Of a stretch of DNA of 64,000 nucleotides, positions 1 through 13,950 are shown piece after piece. The stretch is taken from NCBI RefSeq assembly GCF_016808095.1, contig NC_068970.1:24906501-24970500 (forward strand), given 5' to 3'. The notes under the pieces were generated by a model, which saw only the letters and a list, made by a program, of their open reading frames with translations, ran no database searches and was not told the DNA's origin. The translations under genes and the position numbers were made by a program. Source of the stretch: Vigna angularis (lineage: Eukaryota > Streptophyta > Magnoliopsida > Fabales > Fabaceae). Every line of letters begins with the position of its first letter. The first letter of the stretch is position 1.

Positions 1-1303
1 AAACATATTTTTCCCTCTGCAATTGTGTGTCGTTCTAAATTAAAACAATAGAGTTTTTTTCTTTTCTTTCTCCTTAAGTTACCACGATCGATAACCTAAT
101 CATTAATTTTTGGAGGCTTTTTTCATATTACACTAACATTTTTTATTGTAATCCCCTTCGAAAGGTGCATACGTATAATGCAGTAAGAAAATCTATAACG
201 TTTTTAAATTTAAGGAAGTTGACTTTTAATGTTTTTAAAACTTAATATGTGTATGTAAGGTAAACGAGTAGATAAATATAATATTTTTAAAATAAATAAA
301 AATGTATGGAATTTTAAAAAAGTTGGACTATTGAGAAATCTAAAGAAATGTTTTATACAGTTCATTCTTAAAAATGTCTTTCTTTTTAATATTTCTTTCA
401 TATTAGCTTACAGACATCTCGAAACTTATGCTATTACGAAGTTTTGTTGTATAAATACTTTCTGATTCAATTTTTTAAAACTTTTATACAAGTTATGCTT
501 ATTTTTGAATAAATAAAGTAATACAAATCTCATCTTATAAGTTGTGAAATTATTTAGATTTAAAGTCTACTTTTTAATAAAATTCATCAATTTTGATTCT
601 ACATAAACTATATCAATAATATTTTTTTTATCAACAATAATAATTAATTGTTGGTATTTTATTAGTGATAAAAGTTAAATTCACAATCTTTTTTATCATT
701 TTTTTCAAACTCTTCAAACTAATCTTATAATTATCAAATATGAGTAGAAAAAGTTGAACTTCCAATTCCTTCAACTCTCCCTTTTATTTTATCCGTAAAT
801 GATCCCATGACTCTTATATCAATAATACTTAATAGGTTAGATAATTTAAATTACTATGTAGTGGTATTACCGTTCCTAACACTACTAATTAACTCACCAT
901 TCCTTGATATATTTTTAATTTAATAAGATTTTGCTTTTATTTCTAAATTAGGACCGACGGAATTCTGTCCATTCTATTGAAATAATTCTAGTATAAATAC
1001 ATTTAATGAGGAAAAGCACATTTTATATTAATAAGTAAAAGATATAGAAAAAATACTTATCAATTATTTGATGTCATAATCCAAATTTAAATTTTGTTAG
1101 TAAAGAGTCAATAATGGTTAAACATAAAAAACAAGTTTTTTTATTGAAATAATTAGTGTGGCTATATTTTGACAGCGGTTCACGATGAAAGTATTGTATT
1201 TAAGATCTCTATGGTTATTATGTATCTGTTGTATATAGGATAATAAATAAGAAATGGTGGTAAAAATCATTAAAATATAATAAATGTGTTGTCATTTTCA
1301 CCT
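1..1303. other. AT-rich intergenic DNA upstream of the ABC transporter
   Basis: Only short, AT-rich reading frames with no recognisable domain are present on either strand. The last part presumably belongs to the promoter of the ABC transporter gene that begins at 1504. I see no gene, RNA or complete mobile element here. Confidence 0.6.
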
Positions 1304-1310
1304 TATATAA
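1304..1310 (+). promoter_or_regulatory. Probable TATA box of the ABCB2-like gene
   Basis: A TATATAA motif lies about 195 bp before the chosen start codon. It is followed by a pyrimidine-rich leader and a run of CAT/ATC triplets near 1430-1450, typical of a plant 5' untranslated leader. Position and motif fit a TATA box, but AT-rich flanks make chance matches common. Confidence 0.4.
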
Positions 1311-1503
1311 TAAATTTATGGCTCATCCACCACCAAACCTATTGTTCCTGCTGCTATATCTTTCTCTCTTATTCTTCATCTTCAAGTTTTCAACACATTC
1401 CTTCTTTCAAATAACTCTGCCACAACTCACCATCATCATCATCATCATAATAGCATATATATTTCAGTGGTGATTAATTCCTTTCGTTGTGATTGAGGGC
1501 AAT

Positions 1504-4500
1504 ATGAACATGTCAGATGGAGAGAAGAAAGAAAAGGGGACACAGCAGGAACGAAAGGTTCCTCTTCTGAAGCTCTTCTCCTTCGCTGACTTGTACGACT
1601 GCGTTTTGATGGGTGTCGGATCTGTTGGAGCGTGTGTTCATGGTGCCTCTGTGCCTGTTTTCTTTGTCTTCTTCGGAAAGATTATCAATGTAATAGGTTT
1701 GGCTTACCTTTTTCCCAAAGAAGCTTCCCACGAAGTTGCCAAGGTTTGCTTCCTCTTTGTTTTATAATAATATCAGTTTCATGTCTTGTCCACTTCCCAT
1801 GCATAATCGGGTACCGTTTCATCTTCTTCCTCAAAATCATCTCGCTGCCCACAAGGCTAAACTTCCACCATCTCATCATAATATATATAATTATTTGAAA
1901 AATCAAATAACTTGCCCTAATATATACCAGTTTCTAAGTAAATAACACTAAATTATACCAAATTTATTTTTGTATTTTAAATAAATTAAATTTTAATACT
2001 GCTTCTTCACAATTTTGCAGTATGCGTTGGATTTTGTGTATCTAAGCATAGTAATACTGTTTTCATCTTGGACAGGTATGAGTTAGTCATTAATTACATT
2101 GTAGTAAAAAAATAAGTGTTATGCTATTAAAAACTTAAATCTTTTATCTATTTTATCTTATATAAATATAATTTTTTTGGATATCTTACATTGGTAATGC
2201 TGATTGATTCCATAGAGGTGGCATGTTGGATGCATACTGGAGAACGTCAAGCTGCAAAGATGAGGATGGCATACTTAAGGTCAATGTTGAATCAAGATAT
2301 AAGTCTTTTTGATACTGAAGCTTCAACTGGAGAGGTTATTTCTTCTATTACCACTGACATCATCGTTGTTCAAGATGCACTTTCTGAGAAGGTATTCCTG
2401 TATTTTCATTTTCCTTCACAATGCCAAATTTCTTCTGTTTCTTCAATATCATCATCCTTCCTGTAATCGCCATCCTTTTGTTTTTAGAGATGGTAGGAAG
2501 AAAATCTCTTATATATAAAATGTTTTATCTTATATAAAACTAATTTAGATGACTTCTTCAAAATGAGTTTAATGAAGTTATTTAAAAAGATCAATTTATG
2601 TTTTAAATTATAGAGGTGAAATTAATGTTTTAATTTAAATAAAATTAAATGCCAATAAAATATAAATAGATTATTATATATCTTAAAATACTTAGAGTGT
2701 TAAAGACTTTCCAAACACACTTCTAGTATAGAGTTTTTTGATAAATTTTTATTTTAATTAAAATTGATTCAAAATCATATATATTTTTTTTAAATTCTAA
2801 TTTTGTATTTAATTATTCTCTTCTTAATTTTTTTTAATTTTTTCCAATAAAAAAACATTGTTAGATCTCTTAAGTAATTAACTACTTTATATATTAATCG
2901 ATTATTTATGTAGATGGTATTTCAAAAACCTTCCAACAGTTAATTATCTACTTATGAAATTAAGTAATTGATTATCTTGAACTCATGGATTTTTTAAGTT
3001 TAAACATCTAAAGATAATTCACTGTACTGTTCCTTAATTAATTAGCTGATTACTTTCTGAAAAATATTTTCGAAGTGTTTGTGGAAGTGGACGTATCAAG
3101 CTCATGTAGTATACATGTTTAATTTAGTAAATGTATCACAAACAATTGAGTATAGAAGGAATGACACTCAGTACATATTTATATAATCAAAACCACAAAA
3201 TATGAGGAGCTTTAATTATGATCAACAACTAATATTTTTCTTCATAAATATACCACTTTTTAAACAATATTAAAGTTCCTAAAAAATATCGCAACTCAAT
3301 TTTTATTTCAGAAGGTTTTTTAAGCCAAAACAATAAAAATTGGCAGGCTATTTTTTTACTTCTTATTTTTAACTTAAAACTATTTTTTTTAAGTAATCAT
3401 ACCTTAGTTTCCTTTTAAAAGAAGTTCCATTATGAAATGATATAGATGATTAGTCGTTTTCATTTTATTTCTTGTTAACTATAGAGTGCTGTTTTAAATT
3501 TTCCTAAATAACCATTCTCAAACATATTATTTTCTCTTCGAATTTAATTAAAATAGATGAGAAAATTTCTTATACAACGTTGATGAAAACAAAGTTATAT
3601 ATTATCAATTTAAGTGATTTGTTTGTGATACCACGTATTAGCATATTCTTTTGCGACAATTCAACATCTATTTAATAAATTGGTTAGCATTAACATACAC
3701 AGGTCCCAGATAGTCACATACTATTGGACTTTTTCCTTGAAATCATGTGTCTGTAATTATGAGAAAAGCATAAACAGCGTCGTTGATCACGATATGCGTA
3801 ATTACATGTCCCAAAATAGCTTTTTAGTATTACAAAGACAAGTAGAATGAGTTGGACAAGGTTATAACAAATATACGATACATTAATATGTTTTTAAAAT
3901 AATAATTATATTTAAATATTATAAGTAATAGTACTTCATTAAAATATTTGTTTTCTACTTTATTTAATCTTAAAATTAAAATTAATTTTATTAATATGAG
4001 TTATCTTTTAAATTTGTATAGGAAATACTAGTATTGGTCTCTTTTTATCTTTACACTTCCAATAAATTCGTAGAATTTTTTAAAAGAAACGTAAACTTAT
4101 CAAGCACACATACAAATATATGCGTGTGCCTTCCAAAATAACTAAAATATTAAATCAATCAATGAAACTGTTTACTTTTAGGTTTAACTTCTGAAGTTCA
4201 ATCTACTCAAACATCCATTAGACATATATTAATACATCAATCTATGTTACAAAAAGATATTAAAAAATAATATTTATTTATACTTTTTGAAAGACTTGTA
4301 TTAAACATGTTCTATTAAAGATTAACATTATTTGACCTATTTTAACACTTAAGGTATGCTAACTACAATAATAATAATACTAAGTTTAAATAATCCAATA
4401 TTTGAAACTCTTTTTGTGTCAGTGCAATAAACTCTCATCAAGTTTTTCACAACTTGTGAGGCTTCAATATATTATTTAAATATCCACTATTAATACATGC

Positions 4501-7500
4501 TTATATAATTAATACTTACATTAAATAAAGGTTGAGTTATCATGTTTGTGACTTTAATGAGAACATTTTATACATTTACTTTCTATGATTTTAAGTAAAT
4601 CACAATAACTCATTCACATTAAACAATTAAGTACAGCAAGAAATTAAAGTAAAAAAGTGTTACTTGAGTGATGTATTCTCACATTAGTGATAATAAATTA
4701 AAACAACAGAAAGGTTTCTTTTTCTTCGTTTTTTCTTGAGTAAAAGTTTGTTTGTTTGAATGAGAAAAATCTCACTTGAAGGAAAAAAAATTTGATTGAG
4801 TGAAATTTTCCTAAAAAAGATAAACTTGACTCAATCACATTTTCACTTGAGAAAGAATATCTCACTTGAGCACAAAGAATTTACTTACATAAAAATACTA
4901 GATAAAAAGAAAATTAAACATCAACTTACAATATTTTTAAAAATCTATAAACAACATAAGATAATCTTAACAAGTATCTAAATTCAATTATATTTTTTGC
5001 AAAACTTCGTATACAAATCATTTTAAACACTAAATTTAACCTTGCAAATCTCAAGATGATATTCAATAAAATAAAAGGATGATCTTTAAGAACAATTTCA
5101 TTCAATAAACTATATCTCATATTCCTGCCCAACTTTAAACTCCTACTTAAGTAGATTTTCAAATCTATTATATCCAAAAATTTCTCACAAGAAAAAATAT
5201 TAAGAATATTCTAAACTTTCTTATCTACAAACTTATCTATTTATATATTCATTTTTTCTCTCCAACTTTAAACACTAATTCAAATACACTTACTTCACCG
5301 AAGATAATTTTGTTAAAAACACAACTTGTATTTCAAGAAAACACAAAAAAAAGCGCAAAGATCCTAAATATCTAAAACAACACAACCAAAATAACCAAAC
5401 TTTAGTTAAGACTCAAACTAGTTGATAAAATTACTTTTTTCTAATCAAAGAACATTAGTAAAAAAAGGAATTTCAAAGATTTTAAGTAAAAACACACTTA
5501 CTGTGATTTTACTTTATTTTGTTATAAATGATTATTAACTCACATCTATTACAAGGTAGGATATCATGCGAAAAAGTATGGTAATTGAGGTGAAAACATT
5601 CCAAAATCAAGCCAAAACTAATTTTAAGAATAATTCAAAAACTCTTAACAAGTTTAAAATATCATTTAACGGGCAAAAACAATTAAAAACTCATATAACT
5701 AACTTACTCTGAAATCACTTGAAACTCAAGAGCAATATACATCATCATAATTCAAAGTAATCCAATTATATATAGACTCATTTCAATTATCAACAATAAC
5801 GTTTATAGCCAACAATAAAAAAATTATAAGTTTTTCGATTTTTAACTTATTATTACACAACCAACCAAAACTTACATTTGAACCATTTCTTACATCCCCG
5901 TAATCAGGATTATCAATAACTTCAAGATCTACTCAACTTCCTTCAATCACAATAATCATATTTAAGCTTTAACTTTCAATCCAAAATACTTCTTCATACC
6001 AAAATTTCAGATCAATTAATGTAAGATAAATTTATCAGCTCCAAAATCTTAAAGAAAAGTAAAAAAAAAAAAAATTGAAAACAAAAACCTAGAGATGATC
6101 AAACCTTAAAAACAAACAGAAAAAAATTTAATTATTTCACCTAAAATAAATTTTTGAAGTCTTCCTTTTTATAAAGAAACACTTTTACTAAATTACAATC
6201 CGTCGCATTCAAAATAATCTGTTAGAACGACGGTTTGATATCTGGTTAGATGAAATAATAGAAAACTTACACAATTTTATAAGTTGCGTTCTTTTACATA
6301 TCTATGTAAAATATGATAAGTTAATTTTATTATTTTATTTTAGTTTTTATTTTAGTTTTTTTTTCTCAAATAATTAAAAATATCATGTTTTTACTTCAGT
6401 TTACATTTTCACACGTTTGTGTAAAAGTAGGGGGCCATTAATGTTTAGTGATGATTAAAAATATATGGTAAAGTTATAATTGGTGTACTTACAGGTTGGG
6501 AACTTCATGCACTACATAAGCCGTTTTATCGCAGGCTTTACCATTGGTTTTATGAGAGTGTGGCAAATAAGTTTAGTGACACTTTCCATTGTGCCCTTAA
6601 TTGCTATTGCTGGTGGCCTTTACGCTTACGTCACCATTGGCCTTATCGGAAAAGTTCGAAAAGCATATGTGCGAGCTGGTGAAATTGCTGAGGAGGTAAG
6701 AACTTTCTTTTTTGTTTTCTTAAAATCTTTATCCAAAATTTTCATCTAAACATATACTTTATACATAATTCAAGTGAATGTAATTGGTTGATTAAACTGT
6801 GGAGAAGTTTTCCAAAACTAAAAGAAAATTTGATTGATACAAAATAATGTAGTCATTATTTTAAGAAAAGTTAGAAAATAGTTTATTCATGCTTATTTGT
6901 AATTAAAAAATTCTTTTTTTAAATGAAACAATTGCTTTTGTGAAAAGATGTTTCAGTTAGTTTCATATGATTATATGCATATATTATGTAGTGATGAAAT
7001 AGTAATTACAGAATTAATCGTTTTGAAATTTTTTAAAACTAATATAAATCAAAACTAATAAGTTTTCTTTGGAAGTATTAAATCGTAGAATTAATAGATT
7101 AAGATAATGAGTTTATGTATTTAATAATGAATATTTTTGTTATAATTTATTTTGTTTTAAGTGTAAGATGAACTTGATATAATTAAATAGAAATATTATA
7201 TAAATGTGATCCGAATTTATTTCACGTATTGAATTGATATTATTTTTAATCTAAAACTTTAAAATAATATATTTGAGTTTTCTTTCTTATATATAGTGTT
7301 TAGTTTTATTATCTTTAAATTATTTGTAATACAGAAAGAGTGTACATTTACTTGCCATATGTGCAACCAAATAAGATGAAGAATCATTCACTTGTAATAG
7401 TCAAATTAGATGATGACTTCATACAAATCATCTACTTTTTATAAATTGTTTCTCAAATTGTAATCTTTTAATTCAATCTTTCCACCTGCTATTTTAAAAC

Positions 7501-10500
7501 GGCTATGATATTATATTTCATATTTTTAGTAAAAATCGTTTCATTTTAAAAAAGATGTATTAAAATACAATATAAAAAATTATGCTAGAAACACAAGTAT
7601 ATCCTTGTTGGTAAATTGTAAAAAATGTAGCATTTGGAAAATTTTGTTTTAAAAAATTGCCCGCCAAATGCATGTAAAAAAGCCATTATATGTACGACGA
7701 CGATGATATACTCTTTGTGGATTTAAGGTGATAGGCAATGTGAGAACGGTACAAGCATTTGCAGGGGAAGAAAAAGCAGTGAGATCATACAAAGCAGCTC
7801 TGATGAACACATATAGACATGGTCGAAAAGCAGGTTTAGCTAAGGGTCTGGGATTAGGCTCCATGCATTGTGTTCTTTTCCTTTCATGGGCTCTCCTTGT
7901 TTGGTTCAATAGCATAGTTGTTCACAAGAATATCGCCAATGGTGGCGATGCTTTCACTACAATGCTCAATGTAGTCATTTCTGGCCTGTAAGTAACCTTT
8001 TGTTAGGAACATCCTACTAATTAACAACTTCTATGTACTTTATTTTACTGGTTGAGATTATGTTTCAAAGGTAATATGATGTATGATGTTTTGAATCTCA
8101 GGTCACTTGGTCAGGCAGCACCAGATATTTCTGCATTTATCAGGGCAAAGGCATCAGCTTATCCCATTTTTGAGATGATAGAGAGGGACACCATGAGCAA
8201 AGTCAGCTCAGAAAATGGTCAAAAGTTAAGCAAATTGGAAGGTCACGTCCAATTTAAGGATGTCTGTTTTAGTTATCCATCTCGTCCTGATGTGGTTATC
8301 TTCAACAACTTTTGTCTTGAGATTCCTCCAGGGAAAATTTTAGCTCTTGTGGGAGGAAGTGGTTCCGGAAAAAGCACAGTTATATCATTGATTGAGCGCT
8401 TCTATGAACCACTTTCTGGTGAAATACTATTAGATGGGAACACCATCAGGGAACTTGATCTCAAATGGCTTAGGCAACAGATTGGGCTGGTTAATCAAGA
8501 GCCTGCACTTTTTGCTACAAGCATCAGGGAAAACATACTGTACGGAAAAGATGATGCCACTCTTGAAGAAGTAAATCAAGCTGTGATGCTCTCTGATGCT
8601 CAGTCTTTCATTAACAATCTTCCTGATGGATTAGATACTCAGGTAAGAATCCACCCTTATCATTTTAACATAAAATAAAGAAATTTCAACATGTTTCTAT
8701 CAATTTTTTTCATTGTCTCTGCATAAAGAAATTTCTTTTCCCGCTTTAAGAATATTGTTTAGTATGATATTCAATTTCTTTTGCAGGTTGGTGAGAGAGG
8801 GATACAACTATCCGGGGGACAGAAACAAAGGATTGCAATATCTCGTGCCATAGTTAAGAATCCATCAATCCTTTTATTAGATGAAGCAACCAGTGCTCTG
8901 GATGCAGAGTCTGAGAAAAGTGTACAAGAGGCACTTGATCATGTCATGGTTGGTAGAACAACCGTGATAGTTGCACACAGACTTTCTACCATTAGGAATG
9001 CAGATATGATTGTTGTTATTGAGGGAGGGAAGGTGGTGGAAATAGGCAATCACGAAGAACTCATTTCCAACCCAAATAATGTATATGCATCTCTTGTTCA
9101 AATCCAAGAAACAGCCTTTTCTCAAGGCCACCTTTCTGTGGATCCTTACTTGGGAGGCTCATCAAGGTACTTATTACAGATAACTTAATCTTATCAATTT
9201 GTGGCATTGGCATTCATGTAATGGAGAAAGTTGCTGCAAATGATTCTATTAAAGTTTTACTTTAAACTTGTTTCTGTCACCTTTATACCTATGTTCCACT
9301 AGAATAACATACCATCAGCATGTTCCTTACGTTTATGTTTACTCTGATTGTAACGTAAGGCGCCTAGGAGAGTCGTCATCCCGCACAACAAGCTTTCGTG
9401 GTAGTTTTCGCTCAGACAAAGAATCTACTAGCCGGGCTTTTGGTGGAGTAGAAAGTGTTGGAAGTTCAAGGCATGTATCAGTAAAAAGACTATATTCCAT
9501 GATTGGTCCTGATTGGCCTTATGGTGTTTGTGGAACCTTGGGTGCATTTATTGCTGGAGCACAAATGCCACTCTTTGCTCTTGGAATCTCTCATGCTCTT
9601 GTATCTTATTACATGGATTGGGACACAACACGTCATGAAGTGAAAAAAATTGCATTTCTCTTCTGTGGGGCAGCAGTTTTGACCATCACTGCCCATGCCA
9701 TTGAACATCTTTCCTTTGGAATCATGGGAGAACGACTTACCCTTCGTGCAAGAGAAAAAATGTTTTCCGGTAATTGTGATATTCTGATTGAGTTTATGAC
9801 TCGCCCTTCCATTTTTGTTCTTGTCTTCCTAAGAAATGTTTCCTTTTAATCTTCCTATTTGAAATAACAGTGATAGTTAAAAGTCAAGTGTTGGGCATTT
9901 TTACTAGTTGAAAGTAAAAATCTTTACACTGAATCTAAAAGAATAAAATTCTTTTGTTATTAAGATGCATTATTTACTTGTTCTACTGATTCTAAAATAA
10001 GAACAGCTAAACAAAAATATAGCTATTATAGGTTATGGTGTGTGATGAACTTTCTTTACTAACTTCACTTTTATATCCGGGTGCAGCTATTTTAAAGAGT
10101 GAAATTAGTTGGTTTGATGACATAAACAACACAAGTTCTATGCTTTCATCACGTTTAGAGACCGATGCAACATTTTTAAGAACTATAATTGTTGATCGTT
10201 CGACAATTCTTCTGCAAAATGTTGGTCTGGTTGTTGCTTCATTTATTATTGCCTTCATGTTGAACTGGAGAATCACGCTTGTTGTACTAGCCACGTACCC
10301 TTTGATCATTAGTGGTCACATTAGCGAGGTTTCCTCTAGCTCCATATTTCTACACTACCAAATTAGTACATTTATTTGTGTTTTTTAACAACTGGGTGCC
10401 AAAATTTCAGAAACTATTCATGCAAGGCTTTGGTGGCAACTTGAGCAAAGCATATCTAAAAGCCAACATGTTGGCTGGGGATGCTGTGAGTAATATCCGA

Positions 10501-11887
10501 ACTGTGGCTGCATTTTGTGCTGAACAAAAGGTCCTTGACCTTTATGCTAATGAGCTTGTGGAGCCTTCAAAGCGTTCATTCAATAGAGGTCAAATTGCTG
10601 GCATATTCTATGGCATTTCCCAGTTCTTTATTTTCTCATCTTATGGCCTTGCATTGTGGTACGTTCTCTTGCTTCTGTTTTGGTTTAATAGCATATATGT
10701 GTTACTCATAGGTGGGAACCAAAAAGTAAACAAACTTTAACTTACATAATTATATTAATAAGTTACAAGACTGAGAGTTTGAACTGTATACCTTTTGCAG
10801 GTATGGATCTGTGTTGATGGAGAAAGAGCTTTCTAGCTTCAAATCAATTATGAAGTCGTTCATGGTTTTGATTGTAACAGCACTAGCTATGGGGGAGACT
10901 TTAGCACTGGCACCTGATCTTTTGAAAGGAAATCAAATGGTTGCATCCATCTTCGAAGTGATGGATAGAAAGACAGGAATATTAGGTGATGTTGGAGAAG
11001 AGTTGAAGACAGTGGAAGGAACAATTGAGTTAAAAAGAATCCGTTTCAACTATCCTTCAAGGCCAGACGTGGTTATTTTCAATGATTTCAATCTCACTGT
11101 GCCTGCAGGAAAGAATATTGCCCTTGTGGGGCATAGTGGATGTGGTAAAAGTTCAGTAATCTCCCTTATACTCAGATTTTACGATCCAACATCTGGGAAG
11201 GTGATGATTGATGGTAAGATGTTTGAACAACTTTGCTTTAGCCACTCAATCTCATTCCATTATGTAATGTCAATGTCTAAATGACAAAACATTCTTCTAA
11301 CAGCGATTCATCCAATTCTTACAGGAAAAGACATCAAGAAACTCAAGTTGAAATCCCTTAGGAAACATATTGGTCTAGTGCAACAAGAACCTGCTCTTTT
11401 TGCAACATCAATATATGAAAACATTCTTTATGGAAAGGAAGGAGCTTCAGAAGGTGAAGTGATTGAAGCAGCTAAACTTGCCAATGCTCATAGCTTTATC
11501 AGTGCTCTTCCTGAGGGCTACTCCACCAAAGTAGGTGAGAGAGGAGTTCAACTGTCTGGTGGCCAGAAGCAAAGGGTAGCTATTGCAAGGGCTGTTTTGA
11601 AAAACCCTGAAATTTTGCTGCTAGATGAAGCCACCAGTGCACTGGATTTGGAGTCAGAGCGTGTGGTGCAACAAGCTCTGGACAAATTGATGCAGAACAG
11701 AACAACAGTTATAGTGGCACATAGGCTATCCACAATAAAAAATGCAGACCAAATAGCAGTTTTAGAGGATGGAAAGATAATTCAGCGAGGGATTCATGCA
11801 AGACTTGTAGAAATCACGGATGGGGCATACTACAAATTAGTCAGCCTTCAGCAACATGAACAGCATGTACAAGAACATTTTGATTGA
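1504..11887 (+). CDS. ABCB2: ABC transporter B family member 2-like (full-size P-glycoprotein/MDR type)
   Basis: Coding exons: 1504-1743, 2021-2075, 2216-2391, 6495-6695, 7728-7987, 8102-8642, 8787-9166, 9360-9769, 10087-10328, 10411-10658, 10801-11213, 11325-11887. All introns are GT-AG and phases join to 1242 codons, the normal length for the family. Order is TMD1-NBD1-TMD2-NBD2. NBD1 has Walker A at about residues 395-403 (GGSGSGKST), signature LSGGQ at 499-503 and Walker B ending D523-E524. NBD2 has Walker A at 1028-1035, LSGGQ at 1132-1136 and D1156-E1157, so both ATP sites look intact. Sequence is closest in memory to Arabidopsis ABCB2/ABCB10. Such proteins are ATP-driven exporters, usually in the plasma membrane; ABCB1, 4 and 19 move auxin, but the substrate of this clade cannot be read from sequence. 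I chose ATG 1504 because a second in-frame ATG follows at 1510 and upstream frames have no ATG. Confidence 0.93.
2392..6494 (+). other. Large third intron of the ABCB2-like gene (4.1 kb)
   Basis: The intron separates the exon ending in SEK from the exon beginning VGNFMHY and is far longer than the others. It is extremely AT-rich and has no reading frame with a recognisable domain. A stretch near 4740-4880 repeats TCACTTGA-like words several times. The length suggests old insertions, but no clear terminal repeats or target-site duplications were found. Confidence 0.75.
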
Positions 11888-13638
11888 CAGCAAAAAAAGA
11901 CCAATGAACTCTTTTATCTGCACTAATTTGGGTATTCACCTTTTTTATATTACAAGGTTTGTTTGTAATTTTATTTTCATCACACTTAGAAAGAATGATG
12001 TGGATTCCGGGGCTAGTGCTTGGCCAGAAAATATCACACATATTGGAAACTGTTGTAAAAATATAAGATGACTTTAAATAATTTCGTTTAATTACATTTT
12101 TTCCTCTGTTTCCTGGTATATACAATTTTAGTTTCTCAATTTATTTTAGTAATTTTTTTTAAAATTAAAAATATGTAGTCCCAGACCCACTAGTCCAATC
12201 TTTTGTGCATGCTGAGATAGATTATTTTATTTTAAAATCAAGTAGACACATAATTAAGATTGATAAGTTCAATTCAATTGATGTCTGTTATATACTTAAG
12301 GGGAATAAAGCCTTTGAATATGAGAAAGTAAACTACAACCATCTTTGCTTGGAGGTGTGTGGATGTTATATTGCTCCTAATGGATAAAAGGAGGTTTGTG
12401 TTGATGTTTATGTTGACTACAAGTTGTACATTGATGATCCCCTAACACTTGCTGGCCATTTTATTCCAATTATCTGTTTTGGTTTGTATTTGCTTTATTC
12501 TCATAGTTTTTTTGGCCTTAGGCAAGTTTACACATTAGGTTCAGCCATCTACCACCAAGTGATTCAAGATGACATGATATTGGTTTTGGCCATAGATATT
12601 TGATATATAATTGTTAGAGTCTTTGTGTCCATGAAGGTAATTTTCCTTACTTTTAATTATGCATTTTTCCTTTCTAACATCTTAAACATATGTTGTATTT
12701 GTGTATTTCACGAGACATTCATATAGTAAATCAAAACAAACATACTAATGTTTTTAAACTTATAATTACAAATATTTGCGTTGTCAAAACAATTCTTTGA
12801 CATTATGATTATTCTTAGGTCCAAAGTCTTCCCAGTGTCCGGAAGCTACAACATTCCAAATTTCTTAGAATTCAACAAGGACTCTCATCAGAAACACTTC
12901 AATCATCAAAATTGACTTTATTTGTCCGTTAGACAGAAAAATACTATTAGTTAGACTGGTCATCTCTTTCTCATTATCTCTTCCTCGTTCAGACACCCAA
13001 GATCTCTCAACTCCTATGTCAATTTGTTAGAAAATGATACTCACTTAGATATTTCTAAATATATTTCTAAATATATTTCTGATGTATTTTCATTTCTCCT
13101 AAGACTTACGATTTATAAGATTAATATTAGACCTTCTGTCTATTAACAATGTTTCCAATTATTTCAAATAATATATTATTATGAATGTAAAACATAACAG
13201 AGTAACTTCCTAATTCTTTCTTTCTCCATACCATAAATATTATCACTCTTAATAATTATTTTGATAACTCCTAAGTTTATTTCTATAATATATTCATATT
13301 CATAGTAGACTACAATACGTGTTAATGTCATCTACTGCTTTTAATTCAAAATACTTTTTATAAGTATTCACTGAGTTGTTCTAAATGAGTGGGAGATGTT
13401 GGAGAACAAGGAAGGTCAACAATGGAGACCATCTGATCTGCGAGAGAGTTTGACCAGTCCACAAGAGAGCCGTCCAATCTGTAACCGAATCCGTTGGTAC
13501 ATAACAGAGCTCGACTAGTTTGCAACTCCTCCAGCGTTAACTTCGAACCCAGTCAAAGACACCGAAACACATATATTAATTCCCTCTATACATGTAGATA
13601 CCTAAGAACTTTGCAACAGCTTTGCTGACTTGAGAGAA
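11888..13638. other. 3' flank of the ABC transporter and AT-rich intergenic DNA
   Basis: The first few hundred bases are presumably the 3' untranslated region of the transporter. A 60-codon frame at 12205-12387 has no recognised similarity. Near 13385-13400 a GTGGGAGATGTTGG stretch resembles a polypurine tract followed by an LTR start, so an old retrotransposon end is possible but unproven. Confidence 0.45.
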
Positions 13639-13950
13639 AATTGAATGAATTTTAGGTGAAAAGGTGACTGATTTCATAATGAGACACTGAGATGCAGTTG
13701 TGGCTGCTGCATAGAATTATTATAAATATAGCTGACATTGCAAGAATTTCAAATTACGAGAAATGACGAACTGCTGACAAAATTAATTGTCAACCTTAGA
13801 ATTACGCGTGATAGGAAAATCCAAAACATCCTAGGTTATAGAGTTTATGATATTGCATTGTGAAAAACTACAACTTCATACCGTTTCTCAATAATAATAG
13901 TTTAAATTTTCATATTCAGATACATGCACAAGTCACAAAGCTTTTACTTC
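13639..13950 (+). repeat. Distal copy of a duplicated segment of the MYB upstream region
   Basis: This block is colinear with 22065-22380. Shared landmarks in the same order include TGAATGAATTTTAGGTGAA, ATGCAGTTGTGGCTGCTG, ACATTGC(A/G)AGAATTTCAAAT, GAATTACGC and a final AAAGCTTTTA. Small indels separate the copies. No MYB coding sequence follows this copy. It may be the relic of a tandem duplication or an unrecognised dispersed repeat. Confidence 0.8.

Noticed and set aside
12205..12387. 60-codon frame downstream of the ABC transporter
   Set aside because: It has no family similarity that I can name, and AT-rich DNA of this length often has such frames.
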